Below are positions 27,770 to 36,732 of a stretch of DNA of 64,000 bases, in pieces (the first letter of the stretch is position 1; every line of letters starts with the position of its first letter). This stretch comes from Bacillota bacterium (GTDB taxonomy: Bacteria > Bacillota > Clostridia > Christensenellales > SZUA-584). A program made the translations under genes and the position numbers. The stretch lies in NCBI GenBank assembly GCA_023461435.1, contig JAEYLC010000031.1, positions 1-64,000 on the forward strand, read 5' to 3'. The notes below the pieces were generated by a model that saw nothing but the letters and a program-made list of their open reading frames with translations, was not told where the DNA came from and searched no databases.

Positions 27770-28724
27770 ATCAGCAAAACCGGCGAAAGCCGTCAACTTC
27801 ATCAAGAACATACCTCCTGTTTTTTGGATACTGGTGGTGATGATGGTCGGATTCGGCTCATTCTCATCCAACTATTTTGAATTCAAAAACCTGCAGAACA
27901 TACTGGTCCAGTCCGTGCCGCTTATGCTCGTGGCGTACGCGCAGACGCTGGTCATACTGACAGAGGGCGTTGACCTGTCGCTCGGATCACAGGTCAGTCT
28001 GGTCACGGTTTTATGGGTCTTCTTTATGCAGATGGGCATGCCGTGGCCGGTGGCGGCGCTTATCGCGGTGGTCTGTTCAATGATATCGGGCGCTGTGAAC
28101 GGTGTGATCATCGCCAAATGGAAGGTGCCTCCGTTTATCGTCACGCTCGGCATGCAGAACATTCTCTACAGCGTCGCGCTGCTGATCACCAAGGGGTCTT
28201 CCATCTATTATGCGAACAAGATATTCCAGACAATCTCCGAAACCATATTCATAGGGTTTCCGCTGATCGTTTGGATCACCGCGCTGATGTTCGTGCTGAC
28301 ATGGATGATTCTTTACCATACCCGGGTCGGCGCGAGGATATTCGGCCTCGGCGGCAACGCGGAAGCGTTGGTTCTCGCGGGCGTTAACGTGATCAAGCCG
28401 ACCGTGTTTGTGTATGCGTTCGCGGGCTTTTTGACGGCAATAAGCGGTTTGTTAACCACCTGCAGGCTCGAATCCGGCCAGCCGATTGTCGGCCAGGGCT
28501 GGGAGTTTCAGGCGGTTGCGGCCACGCTGCTCGGCGGGACATCCTTCAAGGAGGGCAAAGGCGGTCTTGGCGGCACCATACTCGGCGTGCTGCTGATCAC
28601 CATGCTCAAAAACGGTCTGAATCTGGTCCATCTGCCGTCCATCTATCAGAATGCGATCATAGGCATTATCATACTTGCGGCGATTGTCGTTGACAGTACG
28701 ATACGCCGTATGAAAGAGAATTAG
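27759..28724 (+). CDS. Sugar ABC transporter permease (RbsC-type)
   Basis: 321 residues from ATG 27759 (TTGGAGGTGAG upstream). It has eight or more hydrophobic helices. The RbsC hallmarks TEGVDLSLGSQVS, GAVNGVIIAKWKVPPFIVTLG and GGTSFKEGKGGLGGTILG are present. It pairs with the second permease to form a heteromeric channel, inferred from the two non-identical permease genes in tandem. Confidence 0.92.
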
Positions 28725-28734
28725 GAGGACAACC

Positions 28735-29694
28735 ATGAAAAATTATTTCAATAAAATGAAACGATTCAGGTCGTTCTATAGCATCATAGGGCTGCTGTTC
28801 GTGGTTGTGGTCTCGTCGATTGCGATAAGGGAGTTTATGACCCTTAATAACGTGATCACACTGTTCCGGCAGGCGAGCACACTGCTCGTGCTCAGCACAG
28901 GGCTCACGGCGGTCATACTCACAAGCGGCATTGACTTAAGCGTCGGCGCGGTATCGGGGCTTGTCGGTTGTATCGTGGCTCAGTTTTTGAAGATGGGCAT
29001 TCCCGCGCCGCTGACCTTCATCATCGCGATCGCGTTCGGCGCGCTGTTCGGGCTGTTCAACGGATTCCTTGTGGGAACGGTCAAAATGCCGCCGTTTATC
29101 GCGACGTTCGGCATGAGCTGGGTGGCGAGCGGACTATCCATCATCGTCATGAACGGCGAGGTGATATTCGGCCTCGCGGATGATTTCACATGGTTTGGCA
29201 CCGGCTATATCGGGCCGATTCCCGTGATCGCGATCATCGCGCTGATCGTGGTGGTGATCACTTATTTCATACTCCAAAAGACCACCTTCGGCAGAGACGT
29301 CTACGCGATCGGCGCCAATCAGGATGCCGCCAAGTACTCGGCGGCGCCCGTGAAAAAGACGCTGTACTGGGCGTTTATATTCTCCGGTATTACCGCGGGT
29401 ATCGGCGGCCTGCTGATGACGGCAAGGCTCAACGCGGCCGATTCGACGATGGGCGATTCATACGGCTTGCAGACGGTTGCGGCGGTTGTTGTCGGCGGCA
29501 CATCGCTGCTGGGCGGCGAGGGCAGCGTGACCGGTACGGTCATCGGGGCGCTGCTGCTGACCATCATCATGAACGTGATGAATCTGCTGGGCATATCCTC
29601 CTTTGCTCAGCCGGCCATTGTCGGCGTCGTTATCATCGCGATGGTGCTGTTTGATTCGTACACACGGCATAAGCAGGCCACAGCGCTGAAATAA
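28735..29694 (+). CDS. Sugar ABC transporter permease (RbsC-type), second subunit
   Basis: 319 residues, homologous to the preceding permease. TSGIDLSVGAVSGLVG, NGFLVGTVKMPPFIATFG and VGGTSLLGGEGSVTGT mark it. The start follows AGGAGG by a few bases, and the ten-base gap shows one operon. It ends the importer set; the next gene is the GntR regulator with its own promoter region. Confidence 0.92.
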   Translation: MKNYFNKMKRFRSFYSIIGLLFVVVVSSIAIREFMTLNNVITLFRQASTLLVLSTGLTAVILTSGIDLSVGAVSGLVGCIVAQFLKMGIPAPLTFIIAIAFGALFGLFNGFLVGTVKMPPFIATFGMSWVASGLSIIVMNGEVIFGLADDFTWFGTGYIGPIPVIAIIALIVVVITYFILQKTTFGRDVYAIGANQDAAKYSAAPVKKTLYWAFIFSGITAGIGGLLMTARLNAADSTMGDSYGLQTVAAVVVGGTSLLGGEGSVTGTVIGALLLTIIMNVMNLLGISSFAQPAIVGVVIIAMVLFDSYTRHKQATALK

Positions 29695-29737
29695 CAGTAA
29701 AATAAGCTCGGGCAGTGAGATAATGAGTGACTATAAT

Positions 29738-29767
29738 ATTGTATCCAGTATCACGAGATGGTATAAT
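29738..29767 (+). promoter_or_regulatory. Promoter with embedded operator for the GntR/AOR operon
   Basis: ATTGTATCCAGT at 29738-29749 repeats the core of the arms at 21815-21830. Within it TTGTAT (29739-29744) can act as -35, followed after 17 bases by TATAAT at 29762-29767. An operator overlapping the -35 box suggests autorepression by the GntR protein encoded just downstream. Confidence 0.55.
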
Positions 29768-29813
29768 CTATGATTAGATGCAATAATAAACTCATAATAT
29801 TTGGAGAATGAAT

Positions 29814-30512
29814 ATGGAATTGTCGAATATTGAAAGATCTCAAAAAATTAAATATCAAAGAATGCCCGAGCTTGTGAAAGAGCAGCTGATGGACTGGATT
29901 ATGGACGGCACGATTTCGATGGGCGAAAAGCTCAACGCCGAAGATCTGGCGTCCAGAATGGGTGTGAGCAGAATGCCGGTCAGAGAAGCGCTGAAAAGCA
30001 TGGAGAAATCCGGCATTGTGCATTCCATTCCCTATGTGGGAACAAGAGTCGCCGAGCTTCAGATGACAGACATTGTTCAAATTTATCTGATGCGCGAGGC
30101 GCTTGAGCCGCTTGCCGCTTATTACGCGTGCAAAAACATCACGGAATCAAAATTAAACGCTATTGAGAGCCTTCATTCAAGGCTTGAAAATGTGATCAGT
30201 GAGCCGACCCCGAACGCCAAGCAGATATTCGTGCTGAACCGTGATTTTCATTTTGAAATCTACAATGCGAGCAATATGAAATACATGATCAACATCATCG
30301 CGACGCTTTGGGATAATCTCGCTTTTTACAAGCTGATCTACGGCCGAAAATATGCGACGGACAAAAACAGCGCGCTGGGTATGCTCGGCGAACACAAGGC
30401 ATATATGGAGAACTTGAAAAACGGGCAGGCTAAAGAATTAAAAACCTTGATGCATGATTCGCTGCACCGGCGTGTGCTGGAGCTTAAGGATCAGGTCACA
30501 TACGAGATATAA
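29814..30512 (+). CDS. GntR-family regulator (FCD-like) of the sugar regulon
   Basis: 232 residues from ATG 29814. TTGGAG is seven bases upstream and too close to the ATG at 29808. The winged helix shows KLNAEDLASRMGVSRMPVREAL, then a helical C-domain with LMREALEPLAA, NRDFHFEIY and HKAYMENL, carrying the metal-binding Asp/His pattern of FCD proteins. It lies between the importer operon and the AOR/RuBisCO-like operon and shares operator-like sites with both, so it probably represses both until a pathway metabolite is present. Confidence 0.88.
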   Translation: MELSNIERSQKIKYQRMPELVKEQLMDWIMDGTISMGEKLNAEDLASRMGVSRMPVREALKSMEKSGIVHSIPYVGTRVAELQMTDIVQIYLMREALEPLAAYYACKNITESKLNAIESLHSRLENVISEPTPNAKQIFVLNRDFHFEIYNASNMKYMINIIATLWDNLAFYKLIYGRKYATDKNSALGMLGEHKAYMENLKNGQAKELKTLMHDSLHRRVLELKDQVTYEI

Positions 30513-30562
30513 ACATCAGGATTCATTTTCATATGAGCCTGCCGCAAAGTTAAGGAGCAGAC

Positions 30563-30862
30563 ATGGACTACACAATGACGGAATGCGGAGGGTGCTTGAC
30601 CTGCGAAATTGCATGCTCATATAAGCACAACAAAGAATTCAACCATCTCATTTCCAGCATTGAAATCGTTGAGCTGGAGAACGAACAGGGATACAAAGTA
30701 CGCCTGATTGAAGACCCTTCAACGGGCAGAATACCATGCGACGGATGCCTCGGCAGTGAGCCGATGTGTCTTTCGTATTGTCCGAAACGCGAAGAATTAA
30801 AAGCGATCCTCGATCGGCACATTGCAGAGCGCATCAAGAAAGGGGAGAGCAAGCATGAATAA
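30563..30862 (+). CDS. Small [4Fe-4S] protein, electron partner of the AOR enzyme
   Basis: 99 residues. There are two Cys clusters: CGGCLTCEIAC near the N-terminus (Cys8, 11, 14, 18) and CDGCLGSEPMCLSYCP near residue 60, enough for two [4Fe-4S] centres, as in the small subunits of dehydrogenases. It overlaps the AOR-like gene by eight bases, as is usual for the ferredoxin-like partner of tungsten aldehyde oxidoreductases. It should relay electrons to ferredoxin. Confidence 0.82.
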   Translation: MDYTMTECGGCLTCEIACSYKHNKEFNHLISSIEIVELENEQGYKVRLIEDPSTGRIPCDGCLGSEPMCLSYCPKREELKAILDRHIAERIKKGESKHE

Positions 30863-32786
30863 GTGTTACGGTATTACCGGCAATACGCTGCGCGTCAATC
30901 TGACAAGCAGAGAAATCAAGGTTGAGGACAACTCGGTTTATTACCGTGATTTTTTAACGTCGAGCGGCTACGCGGCGAAGATCATATACGATGAAGTGAA
31001 GGACTGGGTGACACCGTTTGATCCCACAAACAAGGTGATCTTTTCGGCCGGTGCGCTGATCGGCACGGTGGCGCCCGGCGCGTGCAAGATGAACATCAGC
31101 ACGATCGGCCCGATGACGGGCGGCTGGGCGACGGGCTCGAGCGACAGCTATGTGGCCATGGAGCTAAAGCACGCCGGATACGACGCGATCATCGTGGAAG
31201 GGCGCAGCCACAGGCCCTGCTATCTTTACGTGACCGACGAAAAGGTCGAGATTCGGGACGCGACGGCGCTATGGGGCAAAACCACGTGGGAGACGCTCGA
31301 CGCGATACGCGAGGAGCTGCAAGACCCCAAGCTGCATATCATATCGATCGGGCCGGCGGGTGAAAATCTCGCGCGCGGCGCCTGCGTGATACAGGACCGC
31401 GGCCGCGGCTTCGGCCGCTGCGGCACGGGCGCGGTGATCGGCTCGAAGAATTTGAAGGCCATCGTCTGCAAGGGCAAAAAGCCGATACAGGTGGCCGATC
31501 CCGAAAAATTCATGCAGGTGGCGATGCGCTGCCGCAAAAAGATCACTGATTGCCCCGAAACCGAACGGTTCCGCAAATACGGCACGCTCGGCATATTCCA
31601 GCACAAGCAGGATATGGGCGCGATCCCGTACAGGAACTCGCAGGAGAGCGTGTTCCCCGAGGATACGGATGTCACGATGGACCCTGTGCAGGTCATCGAT
31701 AAATACACGGTTTCCAAGCAGAACTTCCCGGGTTGCCCGATCGGCTGCGGCCGCCACGTGACGATCGCGGACGGGCCTTACAAAGGGCTTACGGCGGAGT
31801 TCAACCATTGGGAGGCTTTTGGCACCATCGTGGGCCGCTGCGCGGTGACCGAGCCCACGTTTATGGTGAAGGTGACGGCCTATTGCAACGAGATGGGCAT
31901 CGATTTCAATCTGGCGGGCTGCGCGATCGCGTGGGCGATGGAGTGCTATCAGCGCGGCATACTCACCAAAGAGGATACGGACGGCATGGCGCTTGAGTGG
32001 GGCAACGAACCCCAGATACTCGAGCTGATTCGCAAGATGAGCTATCGAGAGGGCTTTGGCAACATACTCGCGGAGGGCAGCAAGCGCGCAGCCGATATTA
32101 TCGGCAGGGATTCGGGCTATTACGCGATGCACATCAAGGGGCAGGATCTCTATGAGTGTCTGCGCGGCTCCAACGCGTGGGCTCTGGGAGCCACGGTATC
32201 CACGCGCGGCGGCGGCCATACCACCGGCACCTGCGGCTATGAGCAGGCGATCAATGTGGACAAGGAAAAGGCATATCAGGTGCTCGGCATCCGGAACGTG
32301 GAAGATCCTTTAAGCTACGAAGGCAAGGCGGAGGTGACATATCTGTTTGAGGTGCTTCACCGCATCGACAACTCAACGGGCATCTGCCATCAGAACACGA
32401 TATACAACAAGCTCGATTATCTCGTCGTGGCGGATATCGCGGAAATGCTGTCTGCGGCCACCGGCATCGAGATGAGCGCGCAGGACCTTGAGGACATCGC
32501 GCAGCGTCAGATCAACCTTGAGAAAGCGATTAACGCGCGCTTCACGGATTTTGCGCGTAAGGACGACCTTCCGACGCCGCGCGACCAGACCGAGCCGCTC
32601 CATGCGGGTAAAATGGACGGCTGGAAGCTCGATATGGATAAATACAACGGCATGCTCGACCGCTATTATGAGTTGCACGGCTGGGATAAGCAAACAGGTT
32701 ATCCCAAACGCAGCACGCTCGAAAAGTACGGCATCGGCTATGTGGCCGATGAGCTCGAGCGCAGAGGCAAGCTCGGCCGGGAATAA
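30855..32786 (+). CDS. Aldehyde:ferredoxin oxidoreductase (AOR) family protein
   Basis: 643 residues from ATG 30855 with GGGGAG upstream. The N-terminal LRVNLTSREIKVE, IGTVAPGACKMNISTIGPMT and the RGRGFGRCGTGAVIGSKNLKA block are AOR family signatures. Cluster ligands are in FPGCPIGCGRH, with a later Cys in STGICHQN. The cofactor is a tungsten- or molybdenum-bis-pterin. The enzyme oxidises an aldehyde to an acid using ferredoxin. Because it sits in a sugar regulon, its substrate may be an aldose or a sugar-derived aldehyde; this is inferred. The downstream cofactor genes (36.5-40.7 kb) fit a need for W/Mo pterin. Confidence 0.92.
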   Translation: MNKCYGITGNTLRVNLTSREIKVEDNSVYYRDFLTSSGYAAKIIYDEVKDWVTPFDPTNKVIFSAGALIGTVAPGACKMNISTIGPMTGGWATGSSDSYVAMELKHAGYDAIIVEGRSHRPCYLYVTDEKVEIRDATALWGKTTWETLDAIREELQDPKLHIISIGPAGENLARGACVIQDRGRGFGRCGTGAVIGSKNLKAIVCKGKKPIQVADPEKFMQVAMRCRKKITDCPETERFRKYGTLGIFQHKQDMGAIPYRNSQESVFPEDTDVTMDPVQVIDKYTVSKQNFPGCPIGCGRHVTIADGPYKGLTAEFNHWEAFGTIVGRCAVTEPTFMVKVTAYCNEMGIDFNLAGCAIAWAMECYQRGILTKEDTDGMALEWGNEPQILELIRKMSYREGFGNILAEGSKRAADIIGRDSGYYAMHIKGQDLYECLRGSNAWALGATVSTRGGGHTTGTCGYEQAINVDKEKAYQVLGIRNVEDPLSYEGKAEVTYLFEVLHRIDNSTGICHQNTIYNKLDYLVVADIAEMLSAATGIEMSAQDLEDIAQRQINLEKAINARFTDFARKDDLPTPRDQTEPLHAGKMDGWKLDMDKYNGMLDRYYELHGWDKQTGYPKRSTLEKYGIGYVADELERRGKLGRE

Positions 32787-32806
32787 ATAAACTTAGGGAT
32801 GATGAC

Positions 32807-34039
32807 ATGAAAACGATCGCGATCATACTGAGCATAGACACCAAGGAAGCCGAAGCGCGGTTCCTCAAAAAATGCGTGGAGCAGCGCGGCCACAAGGCGC
32901 TCGTGATTGATCTCTCCACGCGAGGCACCTATGATTTCGTGCCCGATGTGACGCGGGAAGAAGTCTGCCTCGCGGGCGGAACGGAGCCGTCCGCGCTTGC
33001 GGGGATGCCGAAAAACGAGGCGGTCCAAGCGATGATGGACGGCGCAAAAGCCATCGTGCCGTATCTGTTTGCGAAAGGCGCTTTCGACGGCATCATCTCC
33101 GCGGGCGGCCTTCAGAACACGATGGCGGCGGCGGGCGCGATGCAAACGCTGCCCTTGGGCGTGCCCAAGGTGATGGTGTCTACGGTAGCCTGCGGCAACC
33201 GCAGCTTTGAGCCGTTCGTGGGCATCAAGGATATCATCATGATCCCGTCCATCGCCGACATCACAGGCATCAACTCGGTGACCGAGGTGATACTCGGCAA
33301 CGCGGCGGCCGCGGTGATCGGTATGGCGGAGCAGTCAAGGCTGCTCCCGAAGGACGGCAAAACGCGCATTGGTACCACGCTGATGGGCGTGACCAACAAC
33401 TCGGCGGTGCAGGCGGCGCGTTTGCTTGAAGCGCAGGGCTATGAGGTGATCAGCTTTCATTCCACGGGCGTCGGCGGCAGGTATCTTGAATATCTGATCG
33501 GAGAAGGGCTCATTACGGCGTCAATGGATCTCTCGCTGCATGAGGTGATCGCGGCGGATGTGTTCAACCTTGGGTTTTCGAACGGCGCACCGGGCAGGCT
33601 CAAGGTGGGCTGCGAAAAGGGCATACCGATGGTCGTCGCGCCGGGCGCGCTCGATTTTGTGGACATGTATCTGGCGGATTTTAAAAACGGCATTATCGGC
33701 GACTGGACGCAGCGCAAGTACAATTTGCACAACAATGCGGTGGCGCATGTGAAGGCGTTCGCGCATGAATCGAAGAAAGCCGCAGAAATCGTTGTGGAGA
33801 GGCTCAATCAGGCAAAGGGTCCGGTCACGGTGCTGCTGCCGCTGCGCGGCTTGCGCGTGGATACGCTGCCGGGACAGAGCCTGTATGATCCCGAGGTGGA
33901 CGAGACGATACTGGGTGTGTTCCGCGCGGGGCTTGACAAACGCATCAAACAGATCGAGGTGGACGCCAACCTCACGGATATGGCGTTCAGTGAAGCGGCG
34001 GCAGCAGAGATGGCGGCGCTCATCGAAAACAAGCAATAA
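32807..34039 (+). CDS. UPF0261/Tm-1-like ATP-binding protein
   Basis: 410 residues. The N-terminus IAIILSIDTKEAEARFL and the blocks ISAGGLQNT, STVACGNRSFEPFVG and IMIPSIADITGINSV are typical of the Tm-1/UPF0261 family. So is the C-terminal GPVTVLLPLRGLRVD. The family binds ATP, but its bacterial reaction is not established to my knowledge. It lies 20 bases after the AOR gene and 14 before the RuBisCO-like gene. Often a PEP-hydrolase-like barrel gene accompanies it; here the RuBisCO-like barrel takes that place. Confidence 0.88.
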   Translation: MKTIAIILSIDTKEAEARFLKKCVEQRGHKALVIDLSTRGTYDFVPDVTREEVCLAGGTEPSALAGMPKNEAVQAMMDGAKAIVPYLFAKGAFDGIISAGGLQNTMAAAGAMQTLPLGVPKVMVSTVACGNRSFEPFVGIKDIIMIPSIADITGINSVTEVILGNAAAAVIGMAEQSRLLPKDGKTRIGTTLMGVTNNSAVQAARLLEAQGYEVISFHSTGVGGRYLEYLIGEGLITASMDLSLHEVIAADVFNLGFSNGAPGRLKVGCEKGIPMVVAPGALDFVDMYLADFKNGIIGDWTQRKYNLHNNAVAHVKAFAHESKKAAEIVVERLNQAKGPVTVLLPLRGLRVDTLPGQSLYDPEVDETILGVFRAGLDKRIKQIEVDANLTDMAFSEAAAAEMAALIENKQ

Positions 34040-34053
34040 CAGGAGAGACGTCG

Positions 34054-35298
34054 ATGTATTTTGAACTTCCTTTTGATAACACGGTTTCAATCTCGGACGA
34101 AGATTATGTGATCGCGACTTATTTTGCGTTCGGCATCACGAACGCCGCGGCGCTCAAAAAAGCGGGCCAGTTTGCGACCGGGCAGAGCGTCGGCACATGG
34201 CTGCCGCTGCCCGGCGTGACGCAGGACATGGTGGAAAACTGGCAGGCCCGCGTGCTCGCCGTGTATCCGCTGCCCACCGAGGAAAGCATTACCGTGCTGC
34301 GGGTCGCGTTTCCGCATCACAATTTTGCGTCGAGCTTCGCGATGATGCTGACCGCGATGGTCGGCAACGACGTATCCACGGCGCTGCGCATCAAGCTCGT
34401 GGATCTCGAGCTGACACCCAAGGCGCTAAAGGCTTACACAGGCCCGAAGCAGAGCATTGAGGGTTGGCGAAAAGCCACGGGCGTTTATGACAGGCCGCTC
34501 GTGCTCAACATGATCAAGCCGTGCCTTGGGTTCGCGCCGAAGCGCGGCGCAGAGCTGTTTTACCAGAGCGGGCTCGGCGGCGTGGATCTCATCAAGGACG
34601 ACGAGGTGTTCGGCAACACGACGGTCAGCAGCGTGGCCGGGCGCCTGAAAGCATACAACGCGGCGGCTCGGCGGCTTAAAGAGGAAACGGGCAAAGCTCC
34701 GGTCTATATTGTGAATATCACGGATACGCCAAGACGCATGCGCGAGCATGCGCAGGCCGTGATCGGCGAAGGCGGAAAAGCAGCTATGGTCAATTTCGTG
34801 TCCACCGGCATTGACGCGCTGCGCGAGCTTACCGACGAATTCGGCGAAAAGCTCTGCTTCCTCGCGCATTACGCGGGTGCAGGCATGATGAATTCGCCGC
34901 AGATCGGCATTGCGGGCAATGTGATGCTCGGTGTGCTGCCGCGACTGGCCGGTGCCGATTCTGTGATGACGATGTATGCGGGTTCGGCCGATACGCATGA
35001 GCTGTTTGAGTGCCTGCAGACGGTGCAGAAGCAGAAGCTGCCGATGGGCGGCATTAAGCCGGTCATGACCTCTCTCGGGGGCGGCATCACGCCGCTGTCT
35101 ATTGGCAGCACGGCCAAAACCTTCGGCAACGACGTGATACTCGGCGTGGGCGGCGCGGTGCAGGGGCACCCGATGGGCACGACGGCGGGCGCCAAGGCCG
35201 TGATGGCGGCGCTCAGCGGCGCCATGCAGGGCAAAGAGCTTGACGAGATTGCCGCAGGTTCGCCCGAGCTTCAGGCCGCGATCGACGCGTGGCAATAG
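34054..35298 (+). CDS. RuBisCO-like protein (form IV type)
   Basis: 414 residues with the large-subunit barrel. The carbamylated-Lys motif is KDDE (Lys181, Asp183, Glu184; spinach 201, 203, 204). Lys155 matches Lys175 and His272 matches His294. By eye, the carboxylase residues Glu60, Lys177 and Arg295 are Gly43, Cys157 and Tyr273, so CO2 fixation is very unlikely. Form IV proteins enolise or decarboxylate sugar-like phosphates (MtnW; OiaX/OiaT of apionate catabolism). With TIM- and RpiB-like genes in the same regulon, a 3-oxo-isoapionate-4-P decarboxylase-type reaction is a leading but unproven idea. Confidence 0.9.
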   Translation: MYFELPFDNTVSISDEDYVIATYFAFGITNAAALKKAGQFATGQSVGTWLPLPGVTQDMVENWQARVLAVYPLPTEESITVLRVAFPHHNFASSFAMMLTAMVGNDVSTALRIKLVDLELTPKALKAYTGPKQSIEGWRKATGVYDRPLVLNMIKPCLGFAPKRGAELFYQSGLGGVDLIKDDEVFGNTTVSSVAGRLKAYNAAARRLKEETGKAPVYIVNITDTPRRMREHAQAVIGEGGKAAMVNFVSTGIDALRELTDEFGEKLCFLAHYAGAGMMNSPQIGIAGNVMLGVLPRLAGADSVMTMYAGSADTHELFECLQTVQKQKLPMGGIKPVMTSLGGGITPLSIGSTAKTFGNDVILGVGGAVQGHPMGTTAGAKAVMAALSGAMQGKELDEIAAGSPELQAAIDAWQ

Positions 35299-35336
35299 CG
35301 GGCAACAACCGGGTTTCAACTTAAGAGGTACATGAT

Positions 35337-36359
35337 ATGACATCACGAGATCGCATGTTAAAGACGCTGGCGCACGAGGACACGGACGTCGTTCCGATAT
35401 TCCCGAAGATCGCGTTTTCCAATGTGATTGCGGCCAAGGGTATCACGGTCAGAGATTTCATGACCGACGCGGCCAAGATGGCCGAGGCGACGATGGCGGC
35501 CCAGAAGCTCTTCGGGTGGGATGCCGTCGCGCTGCATACCGATATCGGCAGCGAGGGCAAGGCGCTCGGCAGCGTTTATGAGCAGCCTGTGAACGCGCCC
35601 TCACATATCGTGAAATACCTGCTCGACGATATCGGCGAGTGCGGGAAGATCGTCGTACCGGACCCGCATCGCACAGCGCCGATGAAGACGGTCATCGAAG
35701 CCGTCAAGATCGTGAAAGAGAAAATCGGCCAAGAGGTTTATGTACAGGCATGGACGAACGGGCCGCTCAACGTGGCCAGCCAGATATTGAAGCTCGATGA
35801 GCTGCTTATCGCGGTCTATGACGACCCGGACGCGCTGCACCTGGTGCTGGAGCGCTGTCTGGAAACGGCGGTCGTTTACGCGAGGGCGCTCGCAGAAGCG
35901 GGCGCGGACGCTGTGGCGTTTGGCCATGCGATGGCGTCGACCTCGGTGATTTCGAGAAAGCAGTATGAGGAGTTTGCGCTCCCGTATGAAAAAGAGCTGA
36001 TATCGGCGATCCATCAGGTCGGGGCGGCGGCCATCACGCATATCTGCGGCAACACCGAGCCGATTATCGACCTCATCGCACAGAACGGCAGCGATATCAT
36101 CGATTTCGATCATGTCTGCCGCATAGACGTTCTGAGAGAAAAAGCGCCCGATAAGATATTCCGCGGCAACATCGACCCGGCGCTGCTTGCCCTGGGAACA
36201 CAGGAAGAAGTCTGTGAGGCGGTCAAAGTACTGATGGCGGCGGACGGACGCTCCGGGCGGTTCATATTGGGCTCGGGCTGCGAGGTCGCGCTGAACACGC
36301 CGGTTGAAAACCTAAACGCGTTTGTGCAGGCGGGAAGGGAATTCGGAAAGCTCGGTTAA
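35337..36359 (+). CDS. URO-D/MtaA-CmuA-like methyltransferase-family protein
   Basis: 340 residues. DRMLKTLAHEDTDVVPIFP, AWTNGPLNVASQIL and FGHAMASTSVISRKQYEEF follow the uroporphyrinogen-decarboxylase/MtaA fold. The zinc thiol-activation motif of the methylcobamide:thiol methyltransferases is present: THICGN and, near residue 315, GSGCE. True HemE usually lacks these. It may transfer a methyl group from a corrinoid, but no corrinoid protein or MtaB-like partner is visible. It ends the AOR operon (38-base gap). Confidence 0.85.
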   Translation: MTSRDRMLKTLAHEDTDVVPIFPKIAFSNVIAAKGITVRDFMTDAAKMAEATMAAQKLFGWDAVALHTDIGSEGKALGSVYEQPVNAPSHIVKYLLDDIGECGKIVVPDPHRTAPMKTVIEAVKIVKEKIGQEVYVQAWTNGPLNVASQILKLDELLIAVYDDPDALHLVLERCLETAVVYARALAEAGADAVAFGHAMASTSVISRKQYEEFALPYEKELISAIHQVGAAAITHICGNTEPIIDLIAQNGSDIIDFDHVCRIDVLREKAPDKIFRGNIDPALLALGTQEEVCEAVKVLMAADGRSGRFILGSGCEVALNTPVENLNAFVQAGREFGKLG

Positions 36360-36391
36360 CGTATAAGTAGATAAACGGCGCGCTGCGGTTT

Positions 36392-36494
36392 GGACTGCTG
36401 ACAAAGTAAGTATCAAATGTAATTTTGAGTGAGCGATAGCGAAGCGAAAAATCCCATGTTCAAAGCGATTTACCATGGGATGCTATCCACTGTG
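36392..36494. repeat. Degenerate intergenic repeat, copy 1
   Basis: It begins GGACTGCTGACAA and ends ACCATGGGATGCTATCCACT plus GTG. Copy 2 at 40693-40802 begins GGCTGCTGACAA and ends ACCATGGAATTCGATCCACT plus GCG, with TAGCGAA in the middle of both. Within this copy ATCCCATG and CATGGGAT form an inverted repeat. The two copies flank the cofactor operon. The rest of the gap 36360-36732 holds the riboswitch candidate. Confidence 0.5.
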
Positions 36495-36572
36495 TAGTCC
36501 GTCGCTTTGCATAGCAAATAAGGTCATCAAGCTGGACCGCGTTGCGGTTCAGTATAAAAGAATATTTGTATT

Positions 36573-36665
36573 TCCGAGCCGGACACACCTAAAGGAAACC
36601 ATGGTGACCCGGCCGATGGGCTGTGAGCGGAAACGGCGCAGCCTCCCGCGTTTGGAAAGGAAATA
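36573..36665 (+). ncRNA. Probable Moco/Tuco-type riboswitch
   Basis: A compact structured leader precedes the operon. GCCGG (36578-36582) pairs with CCGGC (36609-36613), enclosing CACC (36586-36589) with GGTG (36603-36606) and the bulge AAAGGAAACCAT. A second hairpin follows: GGCTG (36619-36623) with CAGCC (36639-36643) around GCGGAAACGGC. The purine-rich tail CCTCCCGCGTTTGGAAAGGA comes next. This order and the GGAAAC and CCTCCC/GGAAAGG elements resemble my memory of the molybdenum-cofactor RNA family. The downstream molybdopterin-domain genes and mobB support it. I could not run a covariance model. Confidence 0.6.
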
Positions 36666-36732
36666 AGCAGATCAGTTTGCATCCGCAAGCTGCTCATTGC
36701 CCTTTTCAAAATGGTTGAGAGGGGTTTTTTTA

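Noticed and set aside
34054..35298. True CO2-fixing RuBisCO
   Set aside because: Equivalents of Glu60, Lys177 and Arg295 are changed, there is no small subunit or phosphoribulokinase, so it is a RuBisCO-like protein.
36475..36666. 63-codon open frame starting inside the gap before the cofactor operon
   Set aside because: It covers the structured leader, has no ribosome site and its amino acids show no family; the RNA explanation fits better.
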